From the NCBI GenBank assembly GCA_944385795.1, contig CALWYP010000055.1, positions 1 to 64,000 of the forward strand: a stretch of 64,000 bases of DNA, read 5' to 3'. Each line of letters begins with the position of its first letter. The first letter of the stretch is position 1. The translations under genes and the position numbers were made by a program. This DNA is from an uncultured Oscillospiraceae bacterium. Its GTDB lineage: Bacteria > Bacillota > Clostridia > Oscillospirales > Oscillospiraceae. The notes below the pieces were generated by a model. That model had not been told where the DNA came from. It was given only the letters and a program-made list of their open reading frames with translations, and searched no databases. Below are positions 15,505 to 23,869 of the stretch, piece after piece.

Positions 15505-16062
15505 ATGCTGCCAGACGACGAGATAATTTCGCTGTTTTTTGCCCGCTCGGAGACTGCCATAAGCGAGCTGGACAGGAAATACGGCCGCCTGTGCCGGAAC
15601 ATTGCCTACCGGCTTTTGGAGAGCCGCCAGGACGCGGAGGAGTGTGTAAACGACGCATACCTTGGCGTGTGGAACGCCGTCCCTCCGGAGAGGCCGGAGC
15701 CTTTGCGCGCCTACGTTGCCAAAATCGTGAGGAATTTAGCCGTCAAAGCCTACTGGAAACGCTCGGCCGCGAAGCGGGGCGGCTTCGACATGGCGCTGGA
15801 AGAGCTCGACGAGAGCCTGCCCTCCCCCGTCTGCGTGGAAGCGGGGCTGGAAGCGAAGGAGCTCGCCGCCGCTATAGCCCGCTATTTGGACAGCCTGCCT
15901 GAAACCGGCCGCGCCGTCTTTATGCGCCGCTATTACTTCGGCGAGAGCTATGCGGAGATTGCGGAGTTTACAGGCCTTTCCGAGAAAAACGTATCGGTTA
16001 AGCTCAGCCGCATACGCGCCGGGCTCAGGCGCTATCTTGAAGAAAGCGGGGTTATGCTATGA
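15505..16062 (+). CDS. ECF-type RNA polymerase sigma factor
   Basis: 185 residues with region 2 (ARSETAISELDRKYGRLCRNIAY, then DAEECVNDAYLGVWNAVPP, about 12-75) and region 4 (LPETGRAVFMRRYYFGESYAEIAEFTGLSEKNVSVKLSRIRAGLR, about 130-175), and no region 1 or 3. The AGGAGGG site precedes the ATG. Its stop overlaps the start of a membrane protein by four bases, the usual sigma/anti-sigma arrangement. Upstream, CGGTTTT (15441-15447) and AAAACCG (15465-15471) form a short inverted repeat that might be a control site. Signal and target genes are unknown. Confidence 0.92.
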   Translation: MLPDDEIISLFFARSETAISELDRKYGRLCRNIAYRLLESRQDAEECVNDAYLGVWNAVPPERPEPLRAYVAKIVRNLAVKAYWKRSAAKRGGFDMALEELDESLPSPVCVEAGLEAKELAAAIARYLDSLPETGRAVFMRRYYFGESYAEIAEFTGLSEKNVSVKLSRIRAGLRRYLEESGVML

Positions 16063-17210
16063 ACGCCAGAATCCTGTCGGAGGCCCTCGGCGAACTGGAC
16101 ATTAAATATGTTGAGGAGGCCCTGGGCTATAAAAAGCGCCGCCGCGCCCGTCTGTGGGGCGCAGCCGCGGCCTGCGCGGCCTGCGCCGCCGTTATCATGA
16201 TTGCCGCGGGCGTTTTTGCCGGGCCGGAGCCGGCGGAGACGGGCTCTCCCCTGCCGGTGCTGACCGTCGATGCCAATGCTTTCGGCGGTATGGGCTTTGA
16301 GGGCTATATGGCCTACGACGTTTCAGAGCTGGTGAGCGCGAACCCATGGAACGAAGAAATGGCGCTGGAGACGCTGCCGGTTTATAAGAGCGGCCTTGCC
16401 TGCGAAGAGTTCGGCCGCCCCAGATATGGCGACGAGGGGGAGATGCGCGGACGGATAATAGAAATCGCCGCGCGCTTCGGCATACCCGAGGACGAGCTCG
16501 AAATCAGCTCCGACGCCGGCGGGGCCTCGGCGGGCGCGAGGGGGATCAACTTCTCCGCCGACATACAGCTGACCGTGTACGCGTACTTTGAAACGCCTGT
16601 CGAACTGCCTGAGGAGTATAACTTCAGCCACCGTGAATCGAGCTATGAGGACTACTTGGCCGTCGCCGCCTACATGCTCTCGGAATACGGCGGCCTGCTG
16701 GGTATGGACGAACCGAGGCTCGACGTCTGCGGCGGGGATTACAACATCTACGGCGAGCAGGGCTACAGGCTCGCCTTCTATGAGGGCGGCGAAAGCGCTG
16801 AGGAGGAGATAATCGGCTTCAATTTCAGCCGAGCAGAATTCTATTGCGACGACGCGGGCAGGTTTTCCGGCGTCCGCTTCTATGATTACGACCTCTCGCA
16901 AAAGCTCGGCGATTACCCGGTAATCAGCTCCGGAGAGGCGCTGGAACTGCTCTGCGGCGGGGCTTACATCACAACGGCCCCGTATGAATTTCCCGGCCGG
17001 GACTCTGTTAAAAAGGTGGAGCTAATATACCGCACGAGCGCGTGGGACGAATACCTGATGCCATATTACCGCTTCTATGCCGAGCTCCCGGACGCCGGGG
17101 GCGGCGGCGCGGACGCGCCCGGGCTCAAGAACTACGGCGCTTACTATGTCCCCGCCGTCGCGGGGGAGTACCTGGACGGGCTGCCGCTGTGGGGCGGGGA
17201 ATTCAACTGA
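16059..17210 (+). CDS. Membrane-anchored partner of the ECF sigma factor, putative anti-sigma/sensor
   Basis: 383 residues. A short cytosolic head (ILSEALGELDIKYVEEALGYKKRRRAR, 1-30), one transmembrane helix (about 31-53), then about 330 extracytoplasmic residues that are acidic and rich in Tyr, with no domain I recognise. The ELDxKYVEEA head followed by a basic patch and one helix is the pattern of clostridial ECF-linked anti-sigma proteins. The ATGA overlap with the sigma gene supports coupled expression. The large outer domain would be the sensing or ligand-binding part (inference). Confidence 0.65.
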   Translation: MNARILSEALGELDIKYVEEALGYKKRRRARLWGAAAACAACAAVIMIAAGVFAGPEPAETGSPLPVLTVDANAFGGMGFEGYMAYDVSELVSANPWNEEMALETLPVYKSGLACEEFGRPRYGDEGEMRGRIIEIAARFGIPEDELEISSDAGGASAGARGINFSADIQLTVYAYFETPVELPEEYNFSHRESSYEDYLAVAAYMLSEYGGLLGMDEPRLDVCGGDYNIYGEQGYRLAFYEGGESAEEEIIGFNFSRAEFYCDDAGRFSGVRFYDYDLSQKLGDYPVISSGEALELLCGGAYITTAPYEFPGRDSVKKVELIYRTSAWDEYLMPYYRFYAELPDAGGGGADAPGLKNYGAYYVPAVAGEYLDGLPLWGGEFN

Positions 17211-17284
17211 AAGCGCACGCATCCTCCTGCCCGAGCATATTATGTGCCGGGGAATATTCCCGAGGAATTTTAGGAGGCTGCACA

Positions 17285-17719
17285 GTGGAAAACACGGAAT
17301 GCACTTATAAGCAGGGCGCACTTCCCGCCTGCTCGCCGCTGGGCCTGGCTTCGATGCCCATGCAGGGCTCTAGCCAGCCGGCGTACTCCAACGAAGAGGC
17401 GCTGTCGCGCGGCACGCTTTTCCCGGGGCTCGACCTGCCCTTTATGAATATTGTCAACAAGATGCCGGCAAACACCACGCCGCTCAGGGAGCTCATGGCG
17501 CTGGACTTTGTCTGCAACGAGCTCGCGCTCTACCTTGACACTCACAAGGACGACACGGAGGCCTTTAAAACCTATCAGAGCGTGCTGAAGCTCTACGAGG
17601 AAGGGCGCAATAATTACGCCGCCAAGTATGGGCCCATACAGCGCAGCGATATGGCTTACGCCCCGAACTTCAACTGGCTGGGCGAACCCTGGCCCTGGGA
17701 CTATGTGAAGGAGGGCTGA
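17285..17719 (+). CDS. cotJB: Fused spore coat proteins CotJA-CotJB
   Basis: 144 residues from a GTG start (17285) placed by AGGAGG 7 bases before it. Residues 1 to about 55 are CotJA-like (PMQGSSQPAYSNEEALSRGTLFPGLDLPF). From about 62 the protein is CotJB (TPLRELMALDFVCNELALYLDTHKDDTEAF ... EGRNNYAAKYGPI, ending LGEPWPWDYVKEG). There is no stop between them and no internal start with a ribosome-binding site, so the two proteins made separately in Bacillus are one chain here. A weak sigma-E-like promoter (CATATTAT at 17236-17243, poor -35 at 17215) lies upstream. CotJC follows 3 bases after the stop. Confidence 0.85.
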   Translation: MENTECTYKQGALPACSPLGLASMPMQGSSQPAYSNEEALSRGTLFPGLDLPFMNIVNKMPANTTPLRELMALDFVCNELALYLDTHKDDTEAFKTYQSVLKLYEEGRNNYAAKYGPIQRSDMAYAPNFNWLGEPWPWDYVKEG

Positions 17720-17722
17720 GCC

Positions 17723-18319
17723 ATGTTCATGTATCAGAAAAAGCTGCAATATCCCGTCAGGATTAAGAACCCCAATCCCGCGCTCGCAAAGGTAATCATA
17801 AGCCAGTACGGAGGGCCGGACGGAGAGCTCGGCGCAAGCCTGCGCTACCTCAGCCAGCGCTATTCCATGCCATACCCCGAGCTAAAGGGCTTGCTGACCG
17901 ATATCGGTACGGAAGAACTTGGCCACCTGGAGATGATAGGCGCCATAGTCCATCAGCTCACCAGGAACATGACGATAGAGCAGGTTAAAGCCGGCGGCTT
18001 CGCCGACTACTTTGTCGACCACACCGTCGGCGTCTACCCTGTCGCCGCGTCCGGCGCGCCCTTCAACGCCGTATGTATGGCCGTAAAGGGCGACGTCCTT
18101 GCCGACCTCACTGAGGATATGGGCGCCGAACAGAAAGCCAGGGTGACTTACGACAACATCCTCCGCCTCTCCGACGACCCTGACGTGAACGACGTCATAC
18201 GCTTCCTGCGTGAACGGGAGGTCGTGCACTACCAGCGCTTCGGCGAGGCCCTTCGCCTCGCAAGCGAAAAGCTCGACCAGAAAAACGTCTACGCGGTCAA
18301 CCCTGCCTTCGACAAATAA
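17723..18319 (+). CDS. cotJC: Spore coat protein CotJC (manganese-catalase-like)
   Basis: 198 residues with the ferritin-like Mn-catalase fold: ELGHLEMIGAIVHQL (about 70-84) and a C-terminal REREVVHYQRFGEAL supply the Glu and His metal ligands. The N-terminus MFMYQKKLQYPVRI is typical of CotJC. It is an inner-coat protein probably protecting spores from peroxide. It is translated with the CotJA-CotJB fusion and the operon ends at a strong terminator. Confidence 0.94.
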   Translation: MFMYQKKLQYPVRIKNPNPALAKVIISQYGGPDGELGASLRYLSQRYSMPYPELKGLLTDIGTEELGHLEMIGAIVHQLTRNMTIEQVKAGGFADYFVDHTVGVYPVAASGAPFNAVCMAVKGDVLADLTEDMGAEQKARVTYDNILRLSDDPDVNDVIRFLREREVVHYQRFGEALRLASEKLDQKNVYAVNPAFDK

Positions 18320-18333
18320 GGCGAAATAGCCAG

Positions 18334-18363
18334 GCGGCCCGGATTAACCGGGCCGCGTTTTTT
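18334..18363 (+). terminator. Terminator of the cotJ operon
   Basis: GCGGCCCGG (18334-18342) pairs with CCGGGCCGC (18348-18356) over ATTAA and is followed by GTTTTTTATT. It lies between converging cotJC and sdaAA and may serve both. Confidence 0.9.
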
Positions 18364-19240
18364 ATTCTCTTTTCCCGAACACCTGCTCGTAGAGCCGCTT
18401 GCCCGTAGGCGTCGCAGCCAGGCCGCCGCGCGCGGTTTCGCGCAGGTCGGGCGACATGGCCTCGCCTACGGAACGCATGGCCTCGATGCACTCGTCGGCG
18501 GGTATCCTGCTGGCTATGCCGGCGAGCGCCATCTCCGCCGCGGCGAAGGCCGCGGCGACGCCGGCGGCGTTGCGCTTGATACATGGGATCTCAACCAGGC
18601 CCGCCACCGGGTCGCACACGAGGCCGAGCTGGCTTTTGACGGCTATGGCCGCGGCGTCGGCGCACTGCTCCGGCCCGCCGCCCATAAGCTCCACCACGGC
18701 CGCGGCGGCCATGGCGCTTGCAGAGCCGCACTCGGCCTGGCAGCCGCCCTCAGCCCCGGCAAGGGTAGCTTTCGCGGCTATGACCATACCGAAGGCCCCG
18801 GCCGTAAAGAGGGACATGACGGCCTGCTTGCGCGTGCAGAGCCCTTCGGCCAGCAGCGAGACGACCGTGCCGGGCAGTATACCGCAAGAGCCCGCGGTAG
18901 GCGCCGCGACGACGCGGCCCATGGCGGCGTTGTTTTCGCTCACAGCCATGGCCCTGGCCATCGAACGGAGGAATATGCCTCCGGTGAAGCCGCCCTTCCC
19001 CGCCCGTTCCCACAGCTTGGCCGCGTCCCCGCCGGTCAGGCCGCTGGTAGAGCGCAGGGCCGGGTTCAGCCCGGCGGCTATGGCCTGTTCCATGACCTCC
19101 AGCCTTGACGACATGCGTGTGAACAGCTCGTCCCGGCTCTTTTCAAGCTGGGCGGCCTGGTCGGACAAAACTACGTCGGATATGCGGCGGCCGGACTCCC
19201 GCGCCAGGCGGCACAGCTCCTCAATGCTCTTATATTCCAT
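18362..19240 (-). CDS. sdaAA: L-serine dehydratase, iron-sulfur-dependent, alpha subunit
   Basis: 292 residues. Catalytic subunit of the [4Fe-4S] enzyme that turns L-serine into pyruvate and ammonia. Seen are SGLTGGDAAKL, APTAGSCGILPGTV (cluster Cys), CQAECGSASAMAAAA and DPVAGLVEIPCIKRN, the family's cysteine-bearing blocks. It follows sdaAB with 12 bases between, the two-gene form found in Firmicutes; the pair sits downstream of comEC. Confidence 0.96.
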   Translation of the reverse strand: MEYKSIEELCRLARESGRRISDVVLSDQAAQLEKSRDELFTRMSSRLEVMEQAIAAGLNPALRSTSGLTGGDAAKLWERAGKGGFTGGIFLRSMARAMAVSENNAAMGRVVAAPTAGSCGILPGTVVSLLAEGLCTRKQAVMSLFTAGAFGMVIAAKATLAGAEGGCQAECGSASAMAAAAVVELMGGGPEQCADAAAIAVKSQLGLVCDPVAGLVEIPCIKRNAAGVAAAFAAAEMALAGIASRIPADECIEAMRSVGEAMSPDLRETARGGLAATPTGKRLYEQVFGKRE

Positions 19241-19252
19241 CTGGCTTCCTCC

Positions 19253-19912
19253 TCACAGCGCGGGTATGAGTATGGCCTGTTCAACGACCTGTATGGCCCG
19301 CAGGCTGTCTATGAGCTCCTGGGAGACCTCTCCGTCCACCTCTATGGTCATCAGGGCTTCCCCGCCGCGGTGTTCGCGCGACAGGCGGAAATTTCCGATA
19401 TTAACGCCTGAACCGGCCATGAAGTTTGTAACGGCGGCTATGGCCCCTGGCTTATCCTGGTGAAGTATAAGCAGGGTGTCGTACTGGCCGGTGAAGGAGA
19501 CGGCCATGCCGTTTACTCCGGTGATAAGTATACTGCCGCCTCCTACGCTCGCCCCCTGTACGCTTACCGTCCTGCCCCCCAGGCCGGTGAGGCGTATGCG
19601 CGCGGTGTTCGGATGCGCTCCGGGAATGCCGGCCTCTGTGAAACTTACCTCTATCCCCTTTTCCCGGGCAATATCCAGGGAGCGGCGTATGCGCTCGTCG
19701 TCTGAATCAAAGCCCATTATGCCCGCGACGAGGGCCTTGTCAGTACCGTGGCCGCGATAGGTCTGGGCGAAGGAACCGCTGAGCTCTATCCCGGCCTTCG
19801 CCGGCTCGTCTTCGAGGAGTTTCCAGGCTACGCGCCCGAGACGCACGGCGCCGGCCGTGTGCGAACTTGAAGGGCCGATCATGACGGGCCCGATGATATC
19901 AAATACGTTCAT
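19253..19912 (-). CDS. sdaAB: L-serine dehydratase, iron-sulfur-dependent, beta subunit
   Basis: 219 residues: an N-terminal serine dehydratase beta domain (VFDIIGPVMIGPSSSHTAGAVRLG) and a C-terminal ACT domain (about 147-219, LLILHQDKPGAIAAVTNFMAGSGVNIGNFRLSREHRGGEALMTIEVD) that probably binds serine. GGAGG lies just before the ATG. Its start is 15 bases after the comEC stop, so it is likely transcribed from the comEC promoter too. Confidence 0.96.
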   Translation of the reverse strand: MNVFDIIGPVMIGPSSSHTAGAVRLGRVAWKLLEDEPAKAGIELSGSFAQTYRGHGTDKALVAGIMGFDSDDERIRRSLDIAREKGIEVSFTEAGIPGAHPNTARIRLTGLGGRTVSVQGASVGGGSILITGVNGMAVSFTGQYDTLLILHQDKPGAIAAVTNFMAGSGVNIGNFRLSREHRGGEALMTIEVDGEVSQELIDSLRAIQVVEQAILIPAL

Positions 19913-19927
19913 ATTACCTCCAAGGTC

Positions 19928-22234
19928 TCAATCCCAGGCGCTGGATTCCATGTCAATCGTGACGTTGCCGTTCACATCCGTCCGGTATACCTCGGCGCCG
20001 GACATTTTGAGGCGCATGAGCGCGTCCTCAGTTGGGTGGCCGTAGTTATTATATCCGACGGACACGACGGCAATCTCCGGGTCAAGCGCGCCCAGCAGCT
20101 CCAAGGAGCTGGAATACTTTGAGCCGTGGTGGCCGGCGACAAGCACCTCCGCCCTTCCCACGGACCCGCTGTCCACAAGCTCGCCCTCCCTGGTCGAACC
20201 GGCGTCGCCGGTTATCAGCACATGCCGGCCCTCAATCCCGGCGTATACTACTATCCCGGCTTCGTTGTCGTCCACGCCCGAACCTGTCTCCGGCGCTATA
20301 AGGGTGAGGTCCATCTCCCTCAGCGGGACGGCGGCGTCGCTGGTATAAATCATCTCGACCTGCGTGCCGTTGGCCTCAGCCGCCGCGAGGATTGCTTCCA
20401 GCTCGCCGTCCGAATCGTCCGCCGTGCCCGGTAAATAGAGCTTGTCCACGTCTATCCGGTAGAGCAGCCGCTCCGCGCCGTTACAGTGGTCGGAGTGCAG
20501 GTGCGTGAGCACAAGGGCGTCAATTTTAAGCCGTCCGCGGCTGAGGAGGAACTCGCTGGCCGTGTCCCCGGCGTCGTCCCAGGTGCCCTGCCCGCCGCAG
20601 TCAACCAACACAGCGCTTTCCCCGGACAGCAGGGCCACGCTTTCGCCCTGGCCGACGTCGAGCACGGTCACGCTGTGCTCGCGCGAGCTCTGCACGGCGG
20701 AGCTTATGAAGACGGCCGCTAAAAGCAGCAGCGAGCAGAGCGCCGGAGCCATAAAGCGTATATGGCCGCCGCGCCCCTTGGGCTTGACGAGGTACATAAG
20801 GGCGAAGGAGGCGTAGGTGAAGACCATCCACACGAACACGCGCCCGTCGGCTGTATATACGGCTGCGAAGGGCAGCCGCGCGAGCAGCTTCGCCATGAAC
20901 ATGAAGTACGCTGCCGGTATCGTGGGCAAGATGGCGAGGGCCGAGGCGGCCTGCGGGAAGACAAGCCCCACGAGCATCACGATGAAGCCGGCGTTGAAGG
21001 CCAGGGATACGGCCCACAGCGTCAATATACCGGAGAAAGGCGATATCAGCGAGACGTATCCGAAGGAGAGGGCTATCAGCGGCGTAGTAAATATAATAGC
21101 TCCGATTGACGTGGTAAAGCCGGATATAATGGAGTTTCTAAAGAATGTGCGCCACTTCTGCCCTCGGGGCGCGGGCCAGCGGCGCTTTATCCGCCGGAAC
21201 AGCGCCGGAGAGACGGTGAGTATGCCGAAAACCGACGCGAACGACAGCTGCAGCCCCAGCGAGGCTATACTCATGGGGTTTACGCACATGCACAGCAGGA
21301 GCGAAAGCGAAAGCCCGGTGAGGCCGTCCGAGTCGCGCCCAAGCAGGATCCCCAGCATTGTTAAAAGCAGCATTACGCATGAACGCACTATGGCGGGCGT
21401 ACAGCCGGCGACAAATGTGAAGAGTATGACCACGGGCATACCCAGCAGGGCCGCGCGCTTCTTTCCGAACAGCGTAACCAGCAGGGAAAACAGGAAGGAA
21501 AGGTGCATACCCGAGACGGAGACGACGTGCATGACGCCGGTTACGGTCATGGCGTTATCCAGCTCCGCATCCTCGTAGAGCTCATGCGTCTCGCCGAGCA
21601 GCAGCCCGAGCATCATCGCCCTCACGCTCTCCGGGAAGGCCTGCCGCACGCTGCCGGCAAGGGCGCGGTTAATCTCCTGCGGGAAATACAGCGCGCTTTT
21701 CCAGTCGCGCGTTACCCCGGCCGAGGAGACAAAGTATGCCCGCAGCTGCGTGCCCCTGGCGGCGTAGATATCCGTGGCCTCGCCATAGCGCTCCGAGGCG
21801 TCCATAAGCTCAAGCTCAAGCCGGGCGATGTCGCCGGGGCGCAGCTCAGGCAGCGCGCCGGAGTAGTCGGAAATCTCTATCCCGAGGCGGGGATAGCCGT
21901 CCTCGATCAGGTTGGCGTGGACGCTGGCGTAGCCATCGTCCCTGTATGGATACTCGTCTACCCGCACGGTCACGGTTCGCGTGACGCCGTCAAGCCCGGC
22001 CGCGGAGCCGGTATATAGGCCGGAATAAAACGTATACCAGCACAGCCCGAGGGCGGCGGGGATTAGAATCATGGCGAAAGTGGAGCGGCGGGCGCGCGGG
22101 GAAAACTTCAGGGCTGCGGCAAGCGCGATTATAAGCGCCAGGGCCGCCCAATAGCCCCAGCCTGAGGGCATGAGATAGTGGGCCGCCGCGCACGCGCCGG
22201 CAAAGGCAAAGCCGCTTATGACAATTACGCCCAT
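19928..22234 (-). CDS. comEC: DNA internalisation competence protein ComEC/Rec2
   Basis: 768 residues: an N-terminal membrane region with an OB-like DUF4131 segment, a multi-helix competence domain (including VMHVVSVSGMHLSFLFSLLV, about 230-250), and a C-terminal metallo-beta-lactamase-like domain from about 520 (VLDVGQGES, LTHLHSDHCNGAE, GHHGSKYS). ComEC forms the channel that takes single-stranded DNA into the cell. All three parts are intact. No other competence gene is in the window. Confidence 0.95.
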   Translation of the reverse strand: MGVIVISGFAFAGACAAAHYLMPSGWGYWAALALIIALAAALKFSPRARRSTFAMILIPAALGLCWYTFYSGLYTGSAAGLDGVTRTVTVRVDEYPYRDDGYASVHANLIEDGYPRLGIEISDYSGALPELRPGDIARLELELMDASERYGEATDIYAARGTQLRAYFVSSAGVTRDWKSALYFPQEINRALAGSVRQAFPESVRAMMLGLLLGETHELYEDAELDNAMTVTGVMHVVSVSGMHLSFLFSLLVTLFGKKRAALLGMPVVILFTFVAGCTPAIVRSCVMLLLTMLGILLGRDSDGLTGLSLSLLLCMCVNPMSIASLGLQLSFASVFGILTVSPALFRRIKRRWPAPRGQKWRTFFRNSIISGFTTSIGAIIFTTPLIALSFGYVSLISPFSGILTLWAVSLAFNAGFIVMLVGLVFPQAASALAILPTIPAAYFMFMAKLLARLPFAAVYTADGRVFVWMVFTYASFALMYLVKPKGRGGHIRFMAPALCSLLLLAAVFISSAVQSSREHSVTVLDVGQGESVALLSGESAVLVDCGGQGTWDDAGDTASEFLLSRGRLKIDALVLTHLHSDHCNGAERLLYRIDVDKLYLPGTADDSDGELEAILAAAEANGTQVEMIYTSDAAVPLREMDLTLIAPETGSGVDDNEAGIVVYAGIEGRHVLITGDAGSTREGELVDSGSVGRAEVLVAGHHGSKYSSSLELLGALDPEIAVVSVGYNNYGHPTEDALMRLKMSGAEVYRTDVNGNVTIDMESSAWD

Positions 22235-22254
22235 ATTCTCCCCTCCCTCCCCCT

Positions 22255-22282
22255 ATCTTAACACATGCGGGGCGTATGGCAA
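22255..22282 (-). promoter_or_regulatory. Putative promoter of comEC-sdaAB-sdaAA
   Basis: On the minus strand TTGCCA (22277-22282), 16 bp, TAAGAT (22255-22260). The -35 abuts the hairpin of the neighbouring lipoprotein terminator. Confidence 0.45.
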
Positions 22283-22316
22283 ATAAAAAATGGCCCCGCA
22301 GGGCCATTTTTTATTT
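22281..22316. terminator. Strong terminator of the lipoprotein gene
   Basis: A perfect 16-bp stem (22281-22296 with 22301-22316) and 4-base loop, with A-runs on one arm and T-runs on the other. It overlaps the stop codon of the minus-strand lipoprotein gene. Confidence 0.92.
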
Positions 22317-23418
22317 AGGCTTTAAACCAGCTCTCGTCCATACGGACTACCTCTGTCGTGTCCTCAAGCGTATTCAGGATGTAAAGCTCGCCGCCGAAGA
22401 GCTTGACGGTCCTTCCGGTATTGACGGTTTCCTCGGGCGCTTCATAGCCGCCTAAGTATTCGCCGTCCTTGCCAAAGAGCATGAAGGTTTCAACGCTGGT
22501 GTAATCGGTGTAGTCCATGCCGAGTATCACCTCGACCACCCTCACGCAGCAGCTGCCGTCGGGGAACACGCCCACGAGGCCGATGCCGCCGAGTATGTGC
22601 TCGGTCGTGACGCTTATGTCCGTTGTTTCGCCGTCCGTATGCGTGACGGCAAGAGAAGCCGTCTGGCCAAAACCAAAGCCGCCCTCGGGAGTGAGGTTGG
22701 GGACATACCTGGTCCCGTCGCTGAGCACGGCGCCGTCGACGGACGTGTAATTCTGCTCGGCATTCTCATCGGAGAGGTCAAAAATATATGTGCTGCCGCC
22801 GGCGCCTTCATCGGTGCTGAGATAGAGCTTCCCGCCGAATACGTCCAGGCTCACGGCGGCCGCGGCGCCGCCGGCAAATTCGGTGAAGGGGGTGTCGTGC
22901 TTGACGCCATCTTTGCCTATACGCACGAGGGCGAGGCCGTTGTCTTCGTGATTGACGCCCAGGACGTATATGTCGCCGCCGTTGACGCCGAGCTGCATAC
23001 CGTTAATACCCTTGCCGTCGAGCTCAATATAGCGCTCCGCCTTCCCGGACACATAGACCGTGACCGCGTTGGCGGCGGAGTTCAAAATGTACACCGTCTC
23101 GCCGTCGACATAAAAGTCGCAGGGGCCGTAGGATTGAAAATCGTCCTCGCCGTAGAGCTGCGCCCCGGACTCGCCGTCCGAGTTGAAGTCGTACTCCCAG
23201 ACGGATTCGGCGCTGAGCAAAACGGGGCTTTGGCTATCCTCGGGCTCGCCGGAGGCTTCCGGGCTTCCCTCCGGAGTTTCAGCGGCGGCGCTTTCGGCCG
23301 GGGCGGAGGCTTCGCCCTGGGTTTCTGAAGGCTGCGTCTCTTTAACCTGCTCCGTCCCGCAGGCGGCGAGGGCAAGGAGCATTATAAGCGCAAGGGCAAT
23401 GGATAATGCGCGTTTCAT
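22315..23418 (-). CDS. Secreted lipoprotein, possibly beta-propeller-like, function unknown
   Basis: 367 residues. Signal peptide II with lipobox LALAAC (Cys20), then a Ser/Pro/Glu-rich linker (about 22-70), then about 300 residues with recurring short strand patterns such as DFYVDGETVYILNSAANAV, GVNGGDIYVLGVN, DVFGGKLYLSTDE and KLFGGELYILNTL. The repeated 'G-x-x-Y/V-I/V-L' blades suggest a beta-propeller (inference). A TATAAT (23451-23456, minus strand) precedes the gene and a strong terminator ends it, so it is monocistronic. Confidence 0.75.
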   Translation of the reverse strand: MKRALSIALALIMLLALAACGTEQVKETQPSETQGEASAPAESAAAETPEGSPEASGEPEDSQSPVLLSAESVWEYDFNSDGESGAQLYGEDDFQSYGPCDFYVDGETVYILNSAANAVTVYVSGKAERYIELDGKGINGMQLGVNGGDIYVLGVNHEDNGLALVRIGKDGVKHDTPFTEFAGGAAAAVSLDVFGGKLYLSTDEGAGGSTYIFDLSDENAEQNYTSVDGAVLSDGTRYVPNLTPEGGFGFGQTASLAVTHTDGETTDISVTTEHILGGIGLVGVFPDGSCCVRVVEVILGMDYTDYTSVETFMLFGKDGEYLGGYEAPEETVNTGRTVKLFGGELYILNTLEDTTEVVRMDESWFKA

Positions 23419-23476
23419 ACAGGTCTCCCCTTTCTAGTTACCTTCGACGAATTATACCCGCTATAGTTCCAATACA

Positions 23477-23503
23477 AAAAGCGCCTCGCAAGGAGGCGCT
23501 TTT
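23477..23503. terminator. Terminator of the HIT protein gene
   Basis: AAAAGCGCCTC (23477-23487) pairs with GAGGCGCTTTT (23493-23503) over a 5-base loop. On the minus strand the stem ends in TTTTTG. Confidence 0.88.
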
Positions 23504-23505
23504 GA

Positions 23506-23850
23506 TTACAGGAGCTTTTCGGCCATGCTGACGCCGGCAAGTATGTGGAAGTGCAGGTGCGGCACGGTCTGCCCGGCGGCCGCTCCGGCGTTCGTAATGA
23601 CCCGGAAGCCGTCGCTGAGGCCCTCCTGGGCGGCAATCTTGGCAATAACTTCAAAGCAGTGCGCCACAACGGCGCTGTTGCCTTCGGTTATCTGCGCGGC
23701 GGAATCCGCGATGTGCTCCTTGGGTATCACCAGGATGTGGGTCGGGGCCTGGGGGTTGATGTCCCTGAAGGCGAGGACGCTGCCGTCCTCATAGACCTTG
23801 TTGGACGGGATTTCGCCCGCGGCTATCTTACAAAACAGGCAGTCGGACAT
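23506..23850 (-). CDS. HIT family protein (histidine triad, HinT-like)
   Basis: 114 residues. Small HINT-branch hydrolase acting on nucleoside phosphoramidates and acyl-AMPs. N-terminal CLFCKIAAGEIPSNKVYED is typical, and the triad HLHFHI is followed by the C-terminal tail. GGAGGAAC precedes the ATG. It lies 19 bases downstream of alaS, probably in the same transcript; a role in clearing aminoacyl-AMP would suit that position but is inference. Confidence 0.94.
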   Translation of the reverse strand: MSDCLFCKIAAGEIPSNKVYEDGSVLAFRDINPQAPTHILVIPKEHIADSAAQITEGNSAVVAHCFEVIAKIAAQEGLSDGFRVITNAGAAAGQTVPHLHFHILAGVSMAEKLL

Positions 23851-23869
23851 AATTGTTCCTCCTTAACGC

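Noticed and set aside
17042..17719. A 225-residue protein starting inside the preceding gene as the cotJ product
   Set aside because: The part before 17285 lies in another frame of the sigma-partner gene and is Arg/Gly-rich noise; the GTG at 17285 has a proper AGGAGG site.
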